Shown here: in pieces, positions 6,999 to 16,293 of the stretch | Numbering within the stretch: the stretch's first letter is position 1 | How the letters are laid out: each line of letters starts with the position of its first letter | Source: Planifilum fulgidum | Lineage (GTDB): Bacteria; Bacillota; Bacilli; Thermoactinomycetales; DSM-44946 | Assembly: GCF_900113175.1 (NCBI RefSeq) | Contig: NZ_FOOK01000010.1 | Span: 38,779-102,778, forward strand | DNA: 64,000 nt | Reading direction: 5' to 3' | Made by a program: the position numbers and the translations under genes | The notes under the pieces: model-generated | Told to the model about the DNA's origin: nothing | Database searches by the model: none | Seen by the model: only the letters and a program-made list of their open reading frames with translations

Positions 6999-8672
6999 TC
7001 AAAATCGCCCCGAACGGAAAATGGAAAACATCAGCCACAGGATCATCAGCAGGGCGATGACAAACCCCAGCTGAATCGCGGGGCTGTTCAGCAGCAGAGC
7101 GGGACGGTTGCTCAGGGAAAGTCCGATGATCAATCCGGTCATGATGATGCTGAAGGCGAGAAGCAGGATGCTGAAGGTGAGCCGATTGCTGATCCGCTCC
7201 AGTCTTTTCAGAAACAGTTCCAACCGGGGGATCTCCATCTGGACGCGGAATTTCCCCCGGCGAAGATCGCGGATGAGGGCCTGCAGATCCTGCGGGATTT
7301 CGGACAGCATTTCCCCGTATTCGGTGACGTTTTTCCACAGGCGGTCCGCCACCCGGCGGGGATCCAGTCTCTCCCGGATCAGCCGGTTGCCGAAGGGCAT
7401 GGCGATCTCCATCATGTTCAATTCCGGGTGAAGCTGGGCGGCGACGCCCTCCATCACCAGGATCGCCTTGCCGGCGAGGGTCAGGTTGGCAGGGATGCGG
7501 ATCCGGTGGCGGGAAGCCACCTGGAACAGGTCCCGGATCGCGTCGCCGAGCCGGATCCGGGAGAGAGGCACGGCGGTATACTTGTCGCGCAGGCGATCCG
7601 TATCCAGCCACAACTGTTCCATGTCGACATCCTCGGGGACGATTCCCATCCGAAGGAGCGTCTTGATGACCCCGTCGGTGTTTTGGCGGAGCATGGCCAG
7701 GATCAGGCGGATGAAGTGGTCTTTGGTCTCGGGGCCGAACCGGCCCACCAGCCCGAAATCGATGAAGGCGAGGCTTCCATCCGGAAGCACGAACAGATTT
7801 CCGGGGTGAGGGTCTGCGTGGAAAAAGCCTTCCATCAGGATCTGGTGGAGCATCGCCTTCACGTACCGCTCGGCCAACGCCCTGCGGTCGTGGCCCGATG
7901 CCGCCAGCCGGGCCTCGTCCGTCATTTTGACGCCGGAGATGAATTCCATCGTCAGGACGTTTTGCCGGGTGTATTCCCAGTATATCTTCGGGATGCGGAC
8001 GCTTTCGTCCCCGGCGAACTGGGCGGCGATCCGTTCGGCGTTGTTCCCCTCGTTGGCAAAATCCAGTTCGGACTCCAGCGCTTCGGCGAATTCCTCCACC
8101 ACCTGCCGCAACCGCATGCGGGCGGCCCACTTGAACCGGTGGTCGGCGATGGAGGCCAGGTCGCGGAGAATTTCCAGATCGGCCTCGACGATCGTTTCGA
8201 TGAACGGGCGTCGGACTTTCACCGCCACTTCTTCGCCGGTGGTCAGCACGGCCCGGTGCACCTGGCCGATCGATGCGGCCGCCAGGGGGGTCTCGTCGAA
8301 CCGGGAGAAAATCTTCTCCAGGGGACCCAGTTCCCTCTCGATCGTCCGCCGCACATCGGAGAAGGGAAACGGAGAGATGTGATCCTGCAGATTTTCCAGC
8401 TCCCGGAGAATGTCCTCGGAAAACAGGTCGCTGCGGGTGCTGGCGATCTGTCCCATCTTGATGAAGGTGGGTCCCAGATCTTCCAGCACCATCCGGATCC
8501 GTTTCCCGTACGTCTTCGGATCGGGCGGTTCGCTGCCGGTCACCAGGCGTTTCGGAAGGGAGAGCATCGAGCGCAGACCCAGTTCTTCCACCACAAAGCC
8601 GAAGCCGTGACGGGCGAGGGCGACGGCGATTTCCCTATAGCGGCTCATGTAGCGGATTCTTCTGCCGATCAT
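6999..8672 (-). CDS. ABC1/AarF/UbiB-family atypical kinase
   Basis: This 557-aa membrane-associated ATPase/kinase-like protein belongs to the UbiB (ADCK, AarF) family tied to quinone or isoprenoid lipid metabolism. Family marks are present: the KxGQ motif in FIKMGQIASTR near residue 72, the Ala-rich nucleotide loop AAASIGQVHRA near 131, the catalytic HADPHPGN near 285 and the metal-binding IDFG near 305. Two C-terminal transmembrane helices (about residues 495-545) anchor it. It follows the phasin-like gene by 31 bases on the same strand, a pair often seen in Bacillota. The substrate is unproven for most bacterial members. Confidence 0.88.
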   Translation of the reverse strand: MIGRRIRYMSRYREIAVALARHGFGFVVEELGLRSMLSLPKRLVTGSEPPDPKTYGKRIRMVLEDLGPTFIKMGQIASTRSDLFSEDILRELENLQDHISPFPFSDVRRTIERELGPLEKIFSRFDETPLAAASIGQVHRAVLTTGEEVAVKVRRPFIETIVEADLEILRDLASIADHRFKWAARMRLRQVVEEFAEALESELDFANEGNNAERIAAQFAGDESVRIPKIYWEYTRQNVLTMEFISGVKMTDEARLAASGHDRRALAERYVKAMLHQILMEGFFHADPHPGNLFVLPDGSLAFIDFGLVGRFGPETKDHFIRLILAMLRQNTDGVIKTLLRMGIVPEDVDMEQLWLDTDRLRDKYTAVPLSRIRLGDAIRDLFQVASRHRIRIPANLTLAGKAILVMEGVAAQLHPELNMMEIAMPFGNRLIRERLDPRRVADRLWKNVTEYGEMLSEIPQDLQALIRDLRRGKFRVQMEIPRLELFLKRLERISNRLTFSILLLAFSIIMTGLIIGLSLSNRPALLLNSPAIQLGFVIALLMILWLMFSIFRSGRF

Positions 8673-8703
8673 GGGTCATTCCCCTTGACGATGGAGATGG
8701 CTG

Positions 8704-8997
8704 TCACTGCTGACGTTCTTCCAGACGCCGAACCCTTTCCTCCAACGCTTCGAGATCCTTTTTGGAGGGGACGTCCAGCTCCGACAGGATCTTTTTCACC
8801 TTTTCCCGGAGCACCTCGTCCAATCGCTCCCGTTCCTTTTCCCCCGCTTCGATCAGCCGGTTTACCATTTTCTTCGACTCGTCGGCGGAGATTTTCCCTT
8901 TCTTGACCAGCTCGTCGACGGCCTTTTCCACCTGTTCCTTGGTCATCACCAACAGGCCGAGTCCGAGGGAGAATCCCTTTTTGGCCAAATCCTTCAT
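8704..8997 (-). CDS. Phasin-like coiled-coil protein (PhaF/PhaI-type)
   Basis: This 97-aa protein consists almost wholly of charged amphipathic helix: a short hydrophobic start (GFSLGLGLLVMTKEQVEKAV) followed by a heptad-rich Lys/Glu coiled coil ending in LEERVRRLEERQQ. It resembles the small phasin or polyhydroxyalkanoate-regulator family found upstream of UbiB kinases. Three in-frame ATGs occur in a row. The third (8997) was chosen because it lies 7 bases from AGGAGG, while the other two are too close. It is cotranscribed with the UbiB gene. A link to PHA granules is only a family-based guess. Confidence 0.7.
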   Translation of the reverse strand: MKDLAKKGFSLGLGLLVMTKEQVEKAVDELVKKGKISADESKKMVNRLIEAGEKERERLDEVLREKVKKILSELDVPSKKDLEALEERVRRLEERQQ

Positions 8998-9129
8998 CAT
9001 CATCCCTCCTTTTGTTTCCTTCGGACGAAGGGACGGCGCCGGCGGCGCCGACTCGCCGCCGGGGCCGGCTCTTTCTTCATACCCTGCGGCGAGGCCGAAG
9101 CAAACAGACAATTTTTTAAACGTTGTTCC

Positions 9130-9435
9130 TCACAGAATAAAGAGGTCGACGACGGCAAAGGCGATGATCAAAAGCAGGGTGGGGAACTCCACCCAGTATC
9201 GGTATTGAGTGTTCTTCATCCGTTGATAAACTCGCCACTTTCGGTTGGCGATATACGTATAAACGAGAAAAATGCCAAGCAGCGGGATGGCCAGGTTCTT
9301 GTGCAGCGCCAGGCTGCTCACGTCGTTCATCATAAAGTATACAACCAGGCTCAACAGGATCACTTCATTGATGATCAGATAGAATAAGGCTTTTTTGTAG
9401 TCTTTGCCGAAACGCTTTTTCAGTTCTCTAAACAC
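9130..9435 (-). CDS. Small membrane protein of unknown function
   Basis: This 101-aa protein has three hydrophobic stretches (about residues 15-34, 44-60 and 82-100) separated by basic segments such as NRKWRVYQRMK. It was assigned from GTG 9435, preceded by an AAGGGGGG ribosome binding site; longer versions of the frame lack support. It sits 130 bases upstream of the phasin/UbiB pair on the same strand. I do not recognise a family. A polytopic helper protein with an N-in basic head (FRELKKRFGKDYKK) is what the sequence shows. Confidence 0.6.
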   Translation of the reverse strand: MFRELKKRFGKDYKKALFYLIINEVILLSLVVYFMMNDVSSLALHKNLAIPLLGIFLVYTYIANRKWRVYQRMKNTQYRYWVEFPTLLLIIAFAVVDLFIL

Positions 9436-9574
9436 TTGACCGCCCCCCTTTGCTTTTATAATATAACAACGAAAAATTCGCAGGTTTTCATGCCGTTTTT
9501 CCAAGAAAAAACGGGATGCGACGTTTGGCGGCAGGTCCCTTGACGGGCGCATGTTTGGACAGCGGGGTGATCCT

Positions 9575-9838
9575 TTGGAGAATAAAGAACAGAAAAACGG
9601 GGCAGAAGAAGGGGGACTCCGCCCGAAAGGGCGCATCGCCGACCTGTATCGGAGCGGATGGTCGCTGGTGGATATCGCGGTGTTTCTGGATCGGAGCGTC
9701 CGGGAAGTGGTGGAGGCGCTCCGGCAACACGGCATCCCTCCCAAACCGGAACATTTGCAGGAAGCGGAGGCGCATCTGAGCCGGGAAAGGGAGCTGTCGC
9801 TGGTGTTCCGCAAGCGGACCCCTTCGGGAAAGTCCTGA
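9575..9838 (+). CDS. Small putative HTH-containing protein
   Basis: This is an 87-aa frame from TTG 9575, preceded by GGGGTGA; an ATG at 9551 has no ribosome binding site. The central part (GRIADLYRSGWSLVDIAVFLDRSVREVVEAL) reads like a tri-helical helix-turn-helix of the sigma-70 region 4 or resolvase type, with charged, disordered flanks. There is no partner gene, promoter or terminator close by. It may be a small regulator or a fragment of one. Confidence 0.4.
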   Translation: MENKEQKNGAEEGGLRPKGRIADLYRSGWSLVDIAVFLDRSVREVVEALRQHGIPPKPEHLQEAEAHLSRERELSLVFRKRTPSGKS

Positions 9839-10079
9839 TTCGTTGTTGGGATTCCCTGCCTTTTCCAAGATGGAAGCGACGAAGCCGGCCCTGCCAGGGT
9901 GCCGGTTTTGCGGGTGGGGGACAAAGAAGGAGGAGACTTCGGCAGATCTTTTCGCCGAAAAGAAGTTCCCGAGGCGAAGGGTCCTTCTTCCAGTCGGGGT
10001 GCCGGTGAACCGTTTTCCCCGTGTCGGGGTCCCGGGGATTTCACGGCTTCGGATCATCGGCCGCCTCTTCGCTTCCATG

Positions 10080-10108
10080 ATTATATCCAATTGTCTTTGC
10101 CGCTTCAA
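10080..10108 (-). promoter_or_regulatory. Orphan minus-strand promoter
   Basis: On the minus strand, TTGAAG (10103-10108), a 17-base spacer and a perfect TATAAT (10080-10085). No recognised gene follows on that strand until the small membrane protein that starts at 9435. Confidence 0.5.
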
Positions 10109-10309
10109 AAACTTTGCCGCTCGCCGCTTCCGGGCCGCCATCGGCGGAGAGGAAGCGGCGGCGGGAAAAGGTTTTCGTTGAAAATATGATCGAAATTGAA
10201 AAATTTTGGATGAACTGACGGGTTATCCGGAGCGGCCGTGCGGCTTTCGTTTCCTCCGCGCCTCGTTGGCCGCCCGGCTCTTCCGTCGACGCGTCCGTTT
10301 AATGGTTTG

Positions 10310-10335
10310 GGGGTGCCTTCGGCGCCCCGTTTTTT
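10310..10335 (+). terminator. Intrinsic terminator with no assigned gene
   Basis: The stem GGGGTGCC/GGCGCCCC with a TTC loop is followed by G and six T residues. The nearest upstream plus-strand gene ends about 470 bases earlier. Confidence 0.7.
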
Positions 10336-10779
10336 GTTTTCATGTATTTTTTCATAGCCTCCTGGTACAATGGAAGGGAACGGAGCATCCCGGTTGAGCG
10401 GGATCGGCAAAGGGGGAGGCTCGCCGCTTCAGCGGCTTGGTCAGTCGGCCATTGGATTGTCTGGAGTTTTTGTAATTATCTGTAAAAATATACGGTTTGC
10501 CGTGCCCACAGAGTGTCAGCGCGGGGCGGAAAAGCGGATTCGTCCGCGTTCGCAAAGGGCGCGGAGGGAGGGGATTGCCCCCCGCCGTTTCCGGCGAAGC
10601 GGGACGGAGGCATCGGTTTCCAGGCGGAACGGTCAATTCGTGCCCGATGCGATCTCCGCCGCGTTCCGACCCGCGTTGATCGGGGGAGAAGCCTCCCTTG
10701 GCCGCCCGGAGAAGATCCGGCGGAGATTTTTTCTGCCGCCGGCACATGCGGCATTTCCGGTTGACTCGCCATAGCCGCA

Positions 10780-10795
10780 TTGGCACATGTGCCAA
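10780..10795. promoter_or_regulatory. Perfect 16-bp palindrome upstream of the helicase gene
   Basis: TTGGCACATGTGCCAA is a perfect palindrome 130 bases before the helicase start. A TTGACT hexamer lies at 10761-10766, so it overlaps the likely promoter spacer and could be an operator. The regulator is unknown. Confidence 0.4.
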
Positions 10796-10851
10796 CCCAA
10801 CCGGAGATCATGCGGAGTTTTCCACCCGAACCGGAAGGAGGATTCCTGGAC

Positions 10852-10884
10852 ATGCGTCGAGTCATCCTCCCTCCGATGCTTTGA
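10852..10884 (+). CDS. Possible 10-codon leader ORF
   Basis: ATG through TGA encodes MRRVILPPML. A strong GGAAGGAGGA site lies 10 bases upstream, and the ORF ends 39 bases before the helicase start. It could be a translated leader; chance occurrence is not excluded. Confidence 0.25.
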   Translation: MRRVILPPML

Positions 10885-10923
10885 AAAGATTTTTCCCAGA
10901 TCAGCGGCGGGAGGTGTGTTCCG

Positions 10924-13900
10924 TTGAGGCAGCAATTGATCCGCTTGAAAGACCGGTTGAGCGATCTGAGCATGCGCAACCGCTCCATCCGGCTGCTGAA
11001 GGTGAATCACAAGTGGGGGTTGGATCTGTACCGGCTGGATGCGGTCCGGGGCCGCGGAGCGGTGGAGCAGATTTTGCGGGATGTTTTGTCCAAAAAGGAA
11101 AAGGTTTCGCTTCTCCGGATCACCTCCGATGAACGGCAGATGATGTCCCTGGGTCACCGGTTGACCGCCTTGTACCGGAATTTGCGCCGGATTGAAGAGG
11201 AAACCGGGATGTACGACCTGTTTCTGGGCTACCCTTTTCTCTCCGGCACCCTGTCAGACGGCACCTTTATTCAGGCTCCCCTTTTTTTGTATCCGGTCCG
11301 TCTGGAGCGGAGGGACACCAGCAACCGCTTCTGGGAACTCCGCCGGGGAGAGGGGGAGCCCCAGCTCAACCGGACGCTGATGCTGGCACTCCGGAAGTTC
11401 CAACGTTTTCAAGTGGATGAGGCGATTTACGATGAGGCGGAAAAGCAGGCGACAACCGGGGATGTCCGGGGTTGGGCGGAATGGCTGAGGGCGCACGGAT
11501 TTGATCTTCCCGATCCGTGTCCCCGAATCCACCCCCTTCCCGAATACCGGCGGGACGAAATTCCGGAAAAGGCGCCTTTGGCCCTGTTCCGGCATGCGGT
11601 TCTGGGCCATTTCCCCCAGGGAAATTCCGCCGTTCTGCGGGATTACGAGGAGATGATGGAAAAGGAATCGCAGGGCCACGGTCTGGGAATGGCGGGAGAG
11701 CTGCTCCGGGCCGGAGAGAACTTGTGGGCCGGGGAAGCGGAAGGCGCCTCGGATTTCGCCGCTGCCTCTTCCGATGCGGAGGAGAAACTTCCGCCAATTC
11801 CCGAACGGGAGCGTTTTTGGCCTCTTCCGGCGGATGCCTCTCAGGAAGCGATCCTGAGGGAAGCCCGCGTCAGCAAGAAATTGGTCATCGACGGTCCCCC
11901 CGGCACGGGGAAATCCCAGGTGATCGTCAACCTGATCGCCGACGCCTTGGCGCGGGGAAAAAAGGTGTTGGTGGTCTGCCAGAAACGGGCGGCTTTGGAC
12001 GTGGTGTTTCAGCGGCTGGAGGGGTTGGGGCTGAGTCCCTTCACCGCGCTGGTTCACGATGAACAGAACGATCGGAAGGCGCTGTATCTGCGCATCTACC
12101 GGCTTCTTTCCGATCCCCGGGCCGATCTTCCGGACCCGGAGCGGCACCTGGAGTCGGTCTGCCGCCAGCTGGAAGAGCGGGAGGTCGTGCTGAACGCGAT
12201 CAAACGGGGGTTGTACGAGCGGCACCGCTCCGGATACAACGCCTATGAGCTCTATGCCCGGGCAAAGCGCGAAAATGAGGTGGAAGCGTTCGTCGATCTC
12301 GACGGAGTCCTGGATGAACTGGACCGGTACAGTCTGGAGGAGGCGCTGCGGCAGATCGGAACGTACGCTTCTTTTTACCGGCGGTTCGGCCGGGCGGATT
12401 ATCCCCTCAAAGAGCGCCGCTCATTCGCTTCCCTGGATCTGGCGGGTTTTACCTCGCTGCGGGACCGGCTGGAGGAGATCCTCCGCAAGGCGCGAAGGAC
12501 GGAGGAATTTTTGGCGGCCCTGGATCATGACAAGATCACTCCGGCATACACCTGGCTGATCATCGACCGGCTGGAGAAGATCGTTCCCGCGCTGGAATCC
12601 CGAGGGAAAAGCGTGATGCAAAAAATGCGGCTCTGGTGGTGGACGTCCTTCACGGGGAAGCGAATCATCGAAGAGCTGCTCGGAGGAAAGCCCTTTCGGG
12701 GCACTTCCTCCGCCGAGTGGCCCCGGATCCGCGAAAATCTGCGCCTCATGTACGATATGGCCAAGACGACGGAAACGATGTGTCTGGAACTGGAAAAGCT
12801 GCGTCCCCACTTTCAGGATTCCCTCATCGAACGGCTGAAAAGGGGAATCGAGAAGGGAAACATCCCCACCGGAGAACTGCAGGGGATCATCCAACACCTC
12901 GATTCGGACTTCGACGAACTGAGACAGATGGACCGGTTCTTTGAAGAAGCAACTCCCCTCGTCCGCACCCTGATCACCCGGGTGCGGGAGAAGATCGGCT
13001 GGCAGGCGGATTCCCTGCCGGAGCGATGGACGGATGCCGTCCGGCAGACGGTCTATCTCAAGTGGTTGGACGAAATCGAGCGAAAGCATCCCGTCATCGC
13101 CAAGGTGTCCACCGACGAGTTTGAAATCATCCGTCGTTCCTTCAAGGAGTTGATTCAGGAGAAGCGGAGAGCGGTTGCCCAAGTGCTGGTCCACAGGATG
13201 TATGAACGGGTGCGCCGGCTTAATGCCGAGCATCCCCGGGCGATGCAGCGGTTGAGATACGAGACGGGGGAGAAGAAGCGGAGAATTTGGCCTCTTCGCA
13301 AGCTGGTCCGCCAGTTTTACCAATCCGGCCTGCTGGATTTGATGCCCGTGTGGCTCACGTCTCCCGAAACCCTCTCTTCGATTTTTCCGCTGAAGGAAGG
13401 ACTCTTTGATCTCGTGATTTTCGATGAGGCGTCCCAGTGTCCCGTGGAAAACGGGCTGCCTTCCATTTACCGCGGAAAACAGATCATCGTGGCCGGTGAC
13501 GAGAAACAGCTCCCTCCCTCCACCCACTTCCGGGGAATGTTGTCGGCGGAGGAGGATGAGGAGGAGGCGGAAAACGGACTCGAAGAGTCGGAAAGCCTTT
13601 TGAATCTGGCCAAGCGGATCTATTCCGCCCGGATGCTGGAATGGCATTACCGGTCGGCTTCCCAGGAATTGATTCATTTCTCCAACCATGCCTTTTATCA
13701 CGGCCGGATGGAGATCGCCCCCAATGTGCGTCCCTATCAGCATCCTCCGGCGATCCAGTGGCGGAAAGTGAACGGATTGTGGATCAACCGGCGCAACGAA
13801 CGGGAAGCCCGGGAAGTGATCGAGGTGTTGAAGGAGCAACTGCGAACCCATCCCGAAGAAACCGTCGGGATCATCACCTTCAACGCCGACCAGCGGGATC

Positions 13901-14718
13901 TGATCGAGGAGATGATCGACCGGAGGGCTGAGGAGGATCCCGAATTCTCGGTCCTGTATGAAGAGGCGCAGAAGCAGGCGCCGGACCGCAGGGTGTTTGT
14001 CAAAAATATCGAGAACGTCCAGGGGGACGAGCGGGACGTCATCATTTTTTCCGTCGGGTACGCCCGGAACGAGGAGGGAAAAATCCGCCTCCAGTTCGGT
14101 TCCCTGAGCAGGCAGGGGGGAGAAAACCGGCTCAACGTGGCGGTCACCCGGGCGAAGCGGAAGATTGTCGTCGTCGCCAGCATCGAGCCCCACGAGCTCG
14201 ATGTGGCCAACACCGCCCATAAAGGGCCGAAGCTGTTGCGGCACTATCTCGAGTACGCTCGGGCGGTCTCCGACATGGACCGGAACCGGGTGGAAGCCGT
14301 CATCTGGCGGATTAACGAGTATCACCACCTCGGCCGGCAGGAACGGGCGGATCGTTTTGATTCTCCCTTTGAACAGCAGGTTTGCGATGCGCTGAGAAGG
14401 TTAGGATACAAAGTGGACACCCAGGTGGGCGTCTCCAGTTACCGGATCGACCTGGCGGTGCTTCACCCCAAGGATCCCGAACGGTACATTCTGGGGATCG
14501 AGTGCGACGGAGCGATGTATCACAGTTCCCGGGACGCCCGGGAGCGGGATGTGTACCGGCAGGAATTTCTCGAATCCAAGGGATGGACGATCCTTCGCAT
14601 CTGGAGCCGCAACTGGTGGCGGAATCCCGCCCGGGAGTTGGAGCGGATCGAGCATCGGATCCGGGAACTGGTGGAGAAGGAAGAGAGAAGGGAAGCCGCA
14701 TCGATGGTCCGGGGTTGA
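10924..14718 (+). CDS. Superfamily 1 helicase with DUF4011-like N-terminus and C-terminal REase-type nuclease
   Basis: This 1264-aa multidomain DNA enzyme has an N-terminal ~300-aa region of the DUF4011 type. The SF1 motor core follows, with Walker A GPPGTGKS at 324-331, Walker B VIFDEASQ near 831-838, and the late motif NRLNVAVTRAKRK near 1067. Residues about 1145-1240 form a Vsr/MTES_1575-like endonuclease domain with D1176 (RIDLAV) and E1193/D1195 (GIECDGAMYH) as candidate metal ligands. A ~450-aa helical insert separates the two halves of the motor. It starts at TTG 10924 behind GGGAGGTG. This architecture is common in bacterial defence islands. It stands alone here, 10 kb from the DISARM-like locus. 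Confidence 0.82.
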   Translation: MRQQLIRLKDRLSDLSMRNRSIRLLKVNHKWGLDLYRLDAVRGRGAVEQILRDVLSKKEKVSLLRITSDERQMMSLGHRLTALYRNLRRIEEETGMYDLFLGYPFLSGTLSDGTFIQAPLFLYPVRLERRDTSNRFWELRRGEGEPQLNRTLMLALRKFQRFQVDEAIYDEAEKQATTGDVRGWAEWLRAHGFDLPDPCPRIHPLPEYRRDEIPEKAPLALFRHAVLGHFPQGNSAVLRDYEEMMEKESQGHGLGMAGELLRAGENLWAGEAEGASDFAAASSDAEEKLPPIPERERFWPLPADASQEAILREARVSKKLVIDGPPGTGKSQVIVNLIADALARGKKVLVVCQKRAALDVVFQRLEGLGLSPFTALVHDEQNDRKALYLRIYRLLSDPRADLPDPERHLESVCRQLEEREVVLNAIKRGLYERHRSGYNAYELYARAKRENEVEAFVDLDGVLDELDRYSLEEALRQIGTYASFYRRFGRADYPLKERRSFASLDLAGFTSLRDRLEEILRKARRTEEFLAALDHDKITPAYTWLIIDRLEKIVPALESRGKSVMQKMRLWWWTSFTGKRIIEELLGGKPFRGTSSAEWPRIRENLRLMYDMAKTTETMCLELEKLRPHFQDSLIERLKRGIEKGNIPTGELQGIIQHLDSDFDELRQMDRFFEEATPLVRTLITRVREKIGWQADSLPERWTDAVRQTVYLKWLDEIERKHPVIAKVSTDEFEIIRRSFKELIQEKRRAVAQVLVHRMYERVRRLNAEHPRAMQRLRYETGEKKRRIWPLRKLVRQFYQSGLLDLMPVWLTSPETLSSIFPLKEGLFDLVIFDEASQCPVENGLPSIYRGKQIIVAGDEKQLPPSTHFRGMLSAEEDEEEAENGLEESESLLNLAKRIYSARMLEWHYRSASQELIHFSNHAFYHGRMEIAPNVRPYQHPPAIQWRKVNGLWINRRNEREAREVIEVLKEQLRTHPEETVGIITFNADQRDLIEEMIDRRAEEDPEFSVLYEEAQKQAPDRRVFVKNIENVQGDERDVIIFSVGYARNEEGKIRLQFGSLSRQGGENRLNVAVTRAKRKIVVVASIEPHELDVANTAHKGPKLLRHYLEYARAVSDMDRNRVEAVIWRINEYHHLGRQERADRFDSPFEQQVCDALRRLGYKVDTQVGVSSYRIDLAVLHPKDPERYILGIECDGAMYHSSRDARERDVYRQEFLESKGWTILRIWSRNWWRNPARELERIEHRIRELVEKEERREAASMVRG

Positions 14719-14744
14719 TGGGCAGTTTCCTTGCGGAGTGATAG

Positions 14745-14790
14745 AATGAAGGGGGTCGCCCCTTTCGGCGGCGGGCGTGGCCCCTTCATT
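14745..14790 (+). other. Hairpin between the helicase and flavoprotein genes
   Basis: AATGAAGGGG (14745-14754) pairs with CCCCTTCATT (14781-14790) around a loop that can fold again (GTCGCC/GGCGGC). It ends 30 bases before the GTG start at 14821. It may serve as an attenuator or as a weak terminator for the helicase mRNA. Confidence 0.4.
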
Positions 14791-14820
14791 TTCACCGTTT
14801 TGTTGGAGGAGAGGATTGTC

Positions 14821-15876
14821 GTGGATTTGCTGACCCGGGAGCTTGAGGCCATGGTCCGGAATGAAGCGCCGGCCATGGAACAAAAGGGGGAGATTTCCCC
14901 GAAAGTGTTGGAGGCGATCTACAAGCGGGGGCTGTTCAAGTTGTTGGTCCCCCGCGAATTGGGCGGCCACATGCTGCCGCTGCCCGAGGCCCTGCGCGTC
15001 TTTGAGGGGGCTTCCCGGATCGACGGCAGTTTCGGCTGGCTGGTCACCATCGGTTCGGGAGGGGGATATTTTGCCGCTTCCATGGAGCCGGAGGTTTGCC
15101 GGGAACTTTTCTCCCCCCGGGAGGCGGTGATCGCCGGAAGCGGCTATCCGGCCGGGGAGGCCCGAAGGGTGAACGGGGGATTCCGGGTGAGCGGTCGGTG
15201 GAAATACATCAGCGGTTGCGACTATGCGAGCATTTTCACCGTGAACTGCGTCATCCGGGATGAAGGCGGTGACGGGCGGATCCGCTCCTTCATCCTGATG
15301 CCGGAGCAGGTGAAAATCCTCCGGGATTGGAGAGCCTTCGGCCTCAAGGCGACGGGCAGTCACAGCATCGTCGTGGAGGAGGCCTTTGTGCCGGAACGGA
15401 TGACCTTCGACATCGCCGAGCCGTATCCGGTCTACGAAGATCCCCTGTTCCGTTATCCCTTTCTTCCCTTCGCCCTGACCTCCTTTGCCGCCGTCGCCCT
15501 CGGCGTCGCCGCCCGCTTTCTGGAGGAAGCGCGGAACCTCCTTGAAGCCCGTCGGGAGGTCTGGCCTTCTCCGCGGGTGGAGGCGGGACTTCAGGCCGTC
15601 TCCCGGGCGGCGGAGCGGCTTCAAGGGGTCGCATCCGCCTTCTATCGCACCGTCGACGACACCTGGGCGATTCACAAAAACCGGCCCTTGACCGAGGAGG
15701 AGACGGCATCCGTCAACCGCAGGTCCAGGGAGACGGCCCAAGAGGCTCTCCTCCTCGCCGACGCCGTGTTCCCCCATCTCGGCATGGCCGGCATCATGGA
15801 AGGGGAGCCCGCCAACCGGGCCTGGCGGGATTTGCACACCGTCTGCCGTCACGTGCTGCTGTCGGACTGGGGATGA
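14821..15876 (+). CDS. Acyl-CoA dehydrogenase-family flavoprotein
   Basis: This 351-aa protein has the acyl-CoA dehydrogenase fold: an N-terminal helical domain (LVPRELGGHMLPLPEAL), a middle beta domain (WKYISGCDYASIF and GLKATGSHSIVVEE) and a C-terminal four-helix domain (residues about 215-350). The C-terminal part is more like the Acyl-CoA_dh_2 group, which includes two-component flavin monooxygenases such as DszC and HsaA, than like classical dehydrogenases. Substrate and direction are therefore open. GTG 14821 was chosen for its GGAGGAGAGG site; the longer frame from 14731 crosses the hairpin. No electron-transfer or reductase partner is adjacent. Confidence 0.72.
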   Translation: MDLLTRELEAMVRNEAPAMEQKGEISPKVLEAIYKRGLFKLLVPRELGGHMLPLPEALRVFEGASRIDGSFGWLVTIGSGGGYFAASMEPEVCRELFSPREAVIAGSGYPAGEARRVNGGFRVSGRWKYISGCDYASIFTVNCVIRDEGGDGRIRSFILMPEQVKILRDWRAFGLKATGSHSIVVEEAFVPERMTFDIAEPYPVYEDPLFRYPFLPFALTSFAAVALGVAARFLEEARNLLEARREVWPSPRVEAGLQAVSRAAERLQGVASAFYRTVDDTWAIHKNRPLTEEETASVNRRSRETAQEALLLADAVFPHLGMAGIMEGEPANRAWRDLHTVCRHVLLSDWG

Positions 15877-16293
15877 ACGGGCGGCGATTTTGACCGTCAA
15901 TGAACGATGTCCTTCGGGGACGGACCTGTGCCGACCGATTGTCGGACGTCTCGCGCTTTGTAAGATTCGGCCGTCGCTTCGCCCCGCCGGGTTCGGTCCC
16001 GGGTGTTTTACCGGGCTTCCGCGGCGGAGGGCATGGTCGCCGCAGGTTCTCCTTGCTTTTGTTTTTTTGCTTTTCGTCTCTGCGGTGTCGATGCCGCAAG
16101 GAGGCGTTTCTCCTTCCGGCCGTCCGGAAACAGTCCCGGACTTTTCCTTGACCTTCATCCCGGTGTCACGGGGCGGCGACAATGATCCCTTTCGCCCATG
16201 CGGGAGACGGGACGGGCCGTGCGCCTCCTTTGGAAAGAAGTGCGGCGCATCCGCCGGTGACGGGGCATCCATTCCGACAAAGGGGAGGAGAGG
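15877..16293. other. Intergenic region with no recognised content
   Basis: About 415 bases between the flavoprotein and the EVE gene. Only short overlapping frames are present and none resembles a known protein. I see no promoter of good quality and no T-tract terminator. Confidence 0.5.

Larger units (their letters stand above)
9839..10923. other. Long region without a recognisable gene
   Basis: About 1.1 kb carries only short overlapping frames on both strands with no recognisable protein. It does hold regulatory-looking signals: a good minus-strand promoter (10080-10108), a plus-strand intrinsic terminator (10310-10335), a TACAAT -10 near 10365, a 16-bp palindrome (10780-10795) and a 10-codon ORF with a strong ribosome binding site (10852-10884). 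The terminator has no assignable upstream gene, so an unrecognised small RNA is possible. Confidence 0.5.

Noticed and set aside
10370..10774. 134-aa plus-strand frame upstream of the helicase
   Set aside because: Arg/Gly-rich composition, a start immediately after the -10-like hexamer without a ribosome binding site, and no similarity that I recognise.
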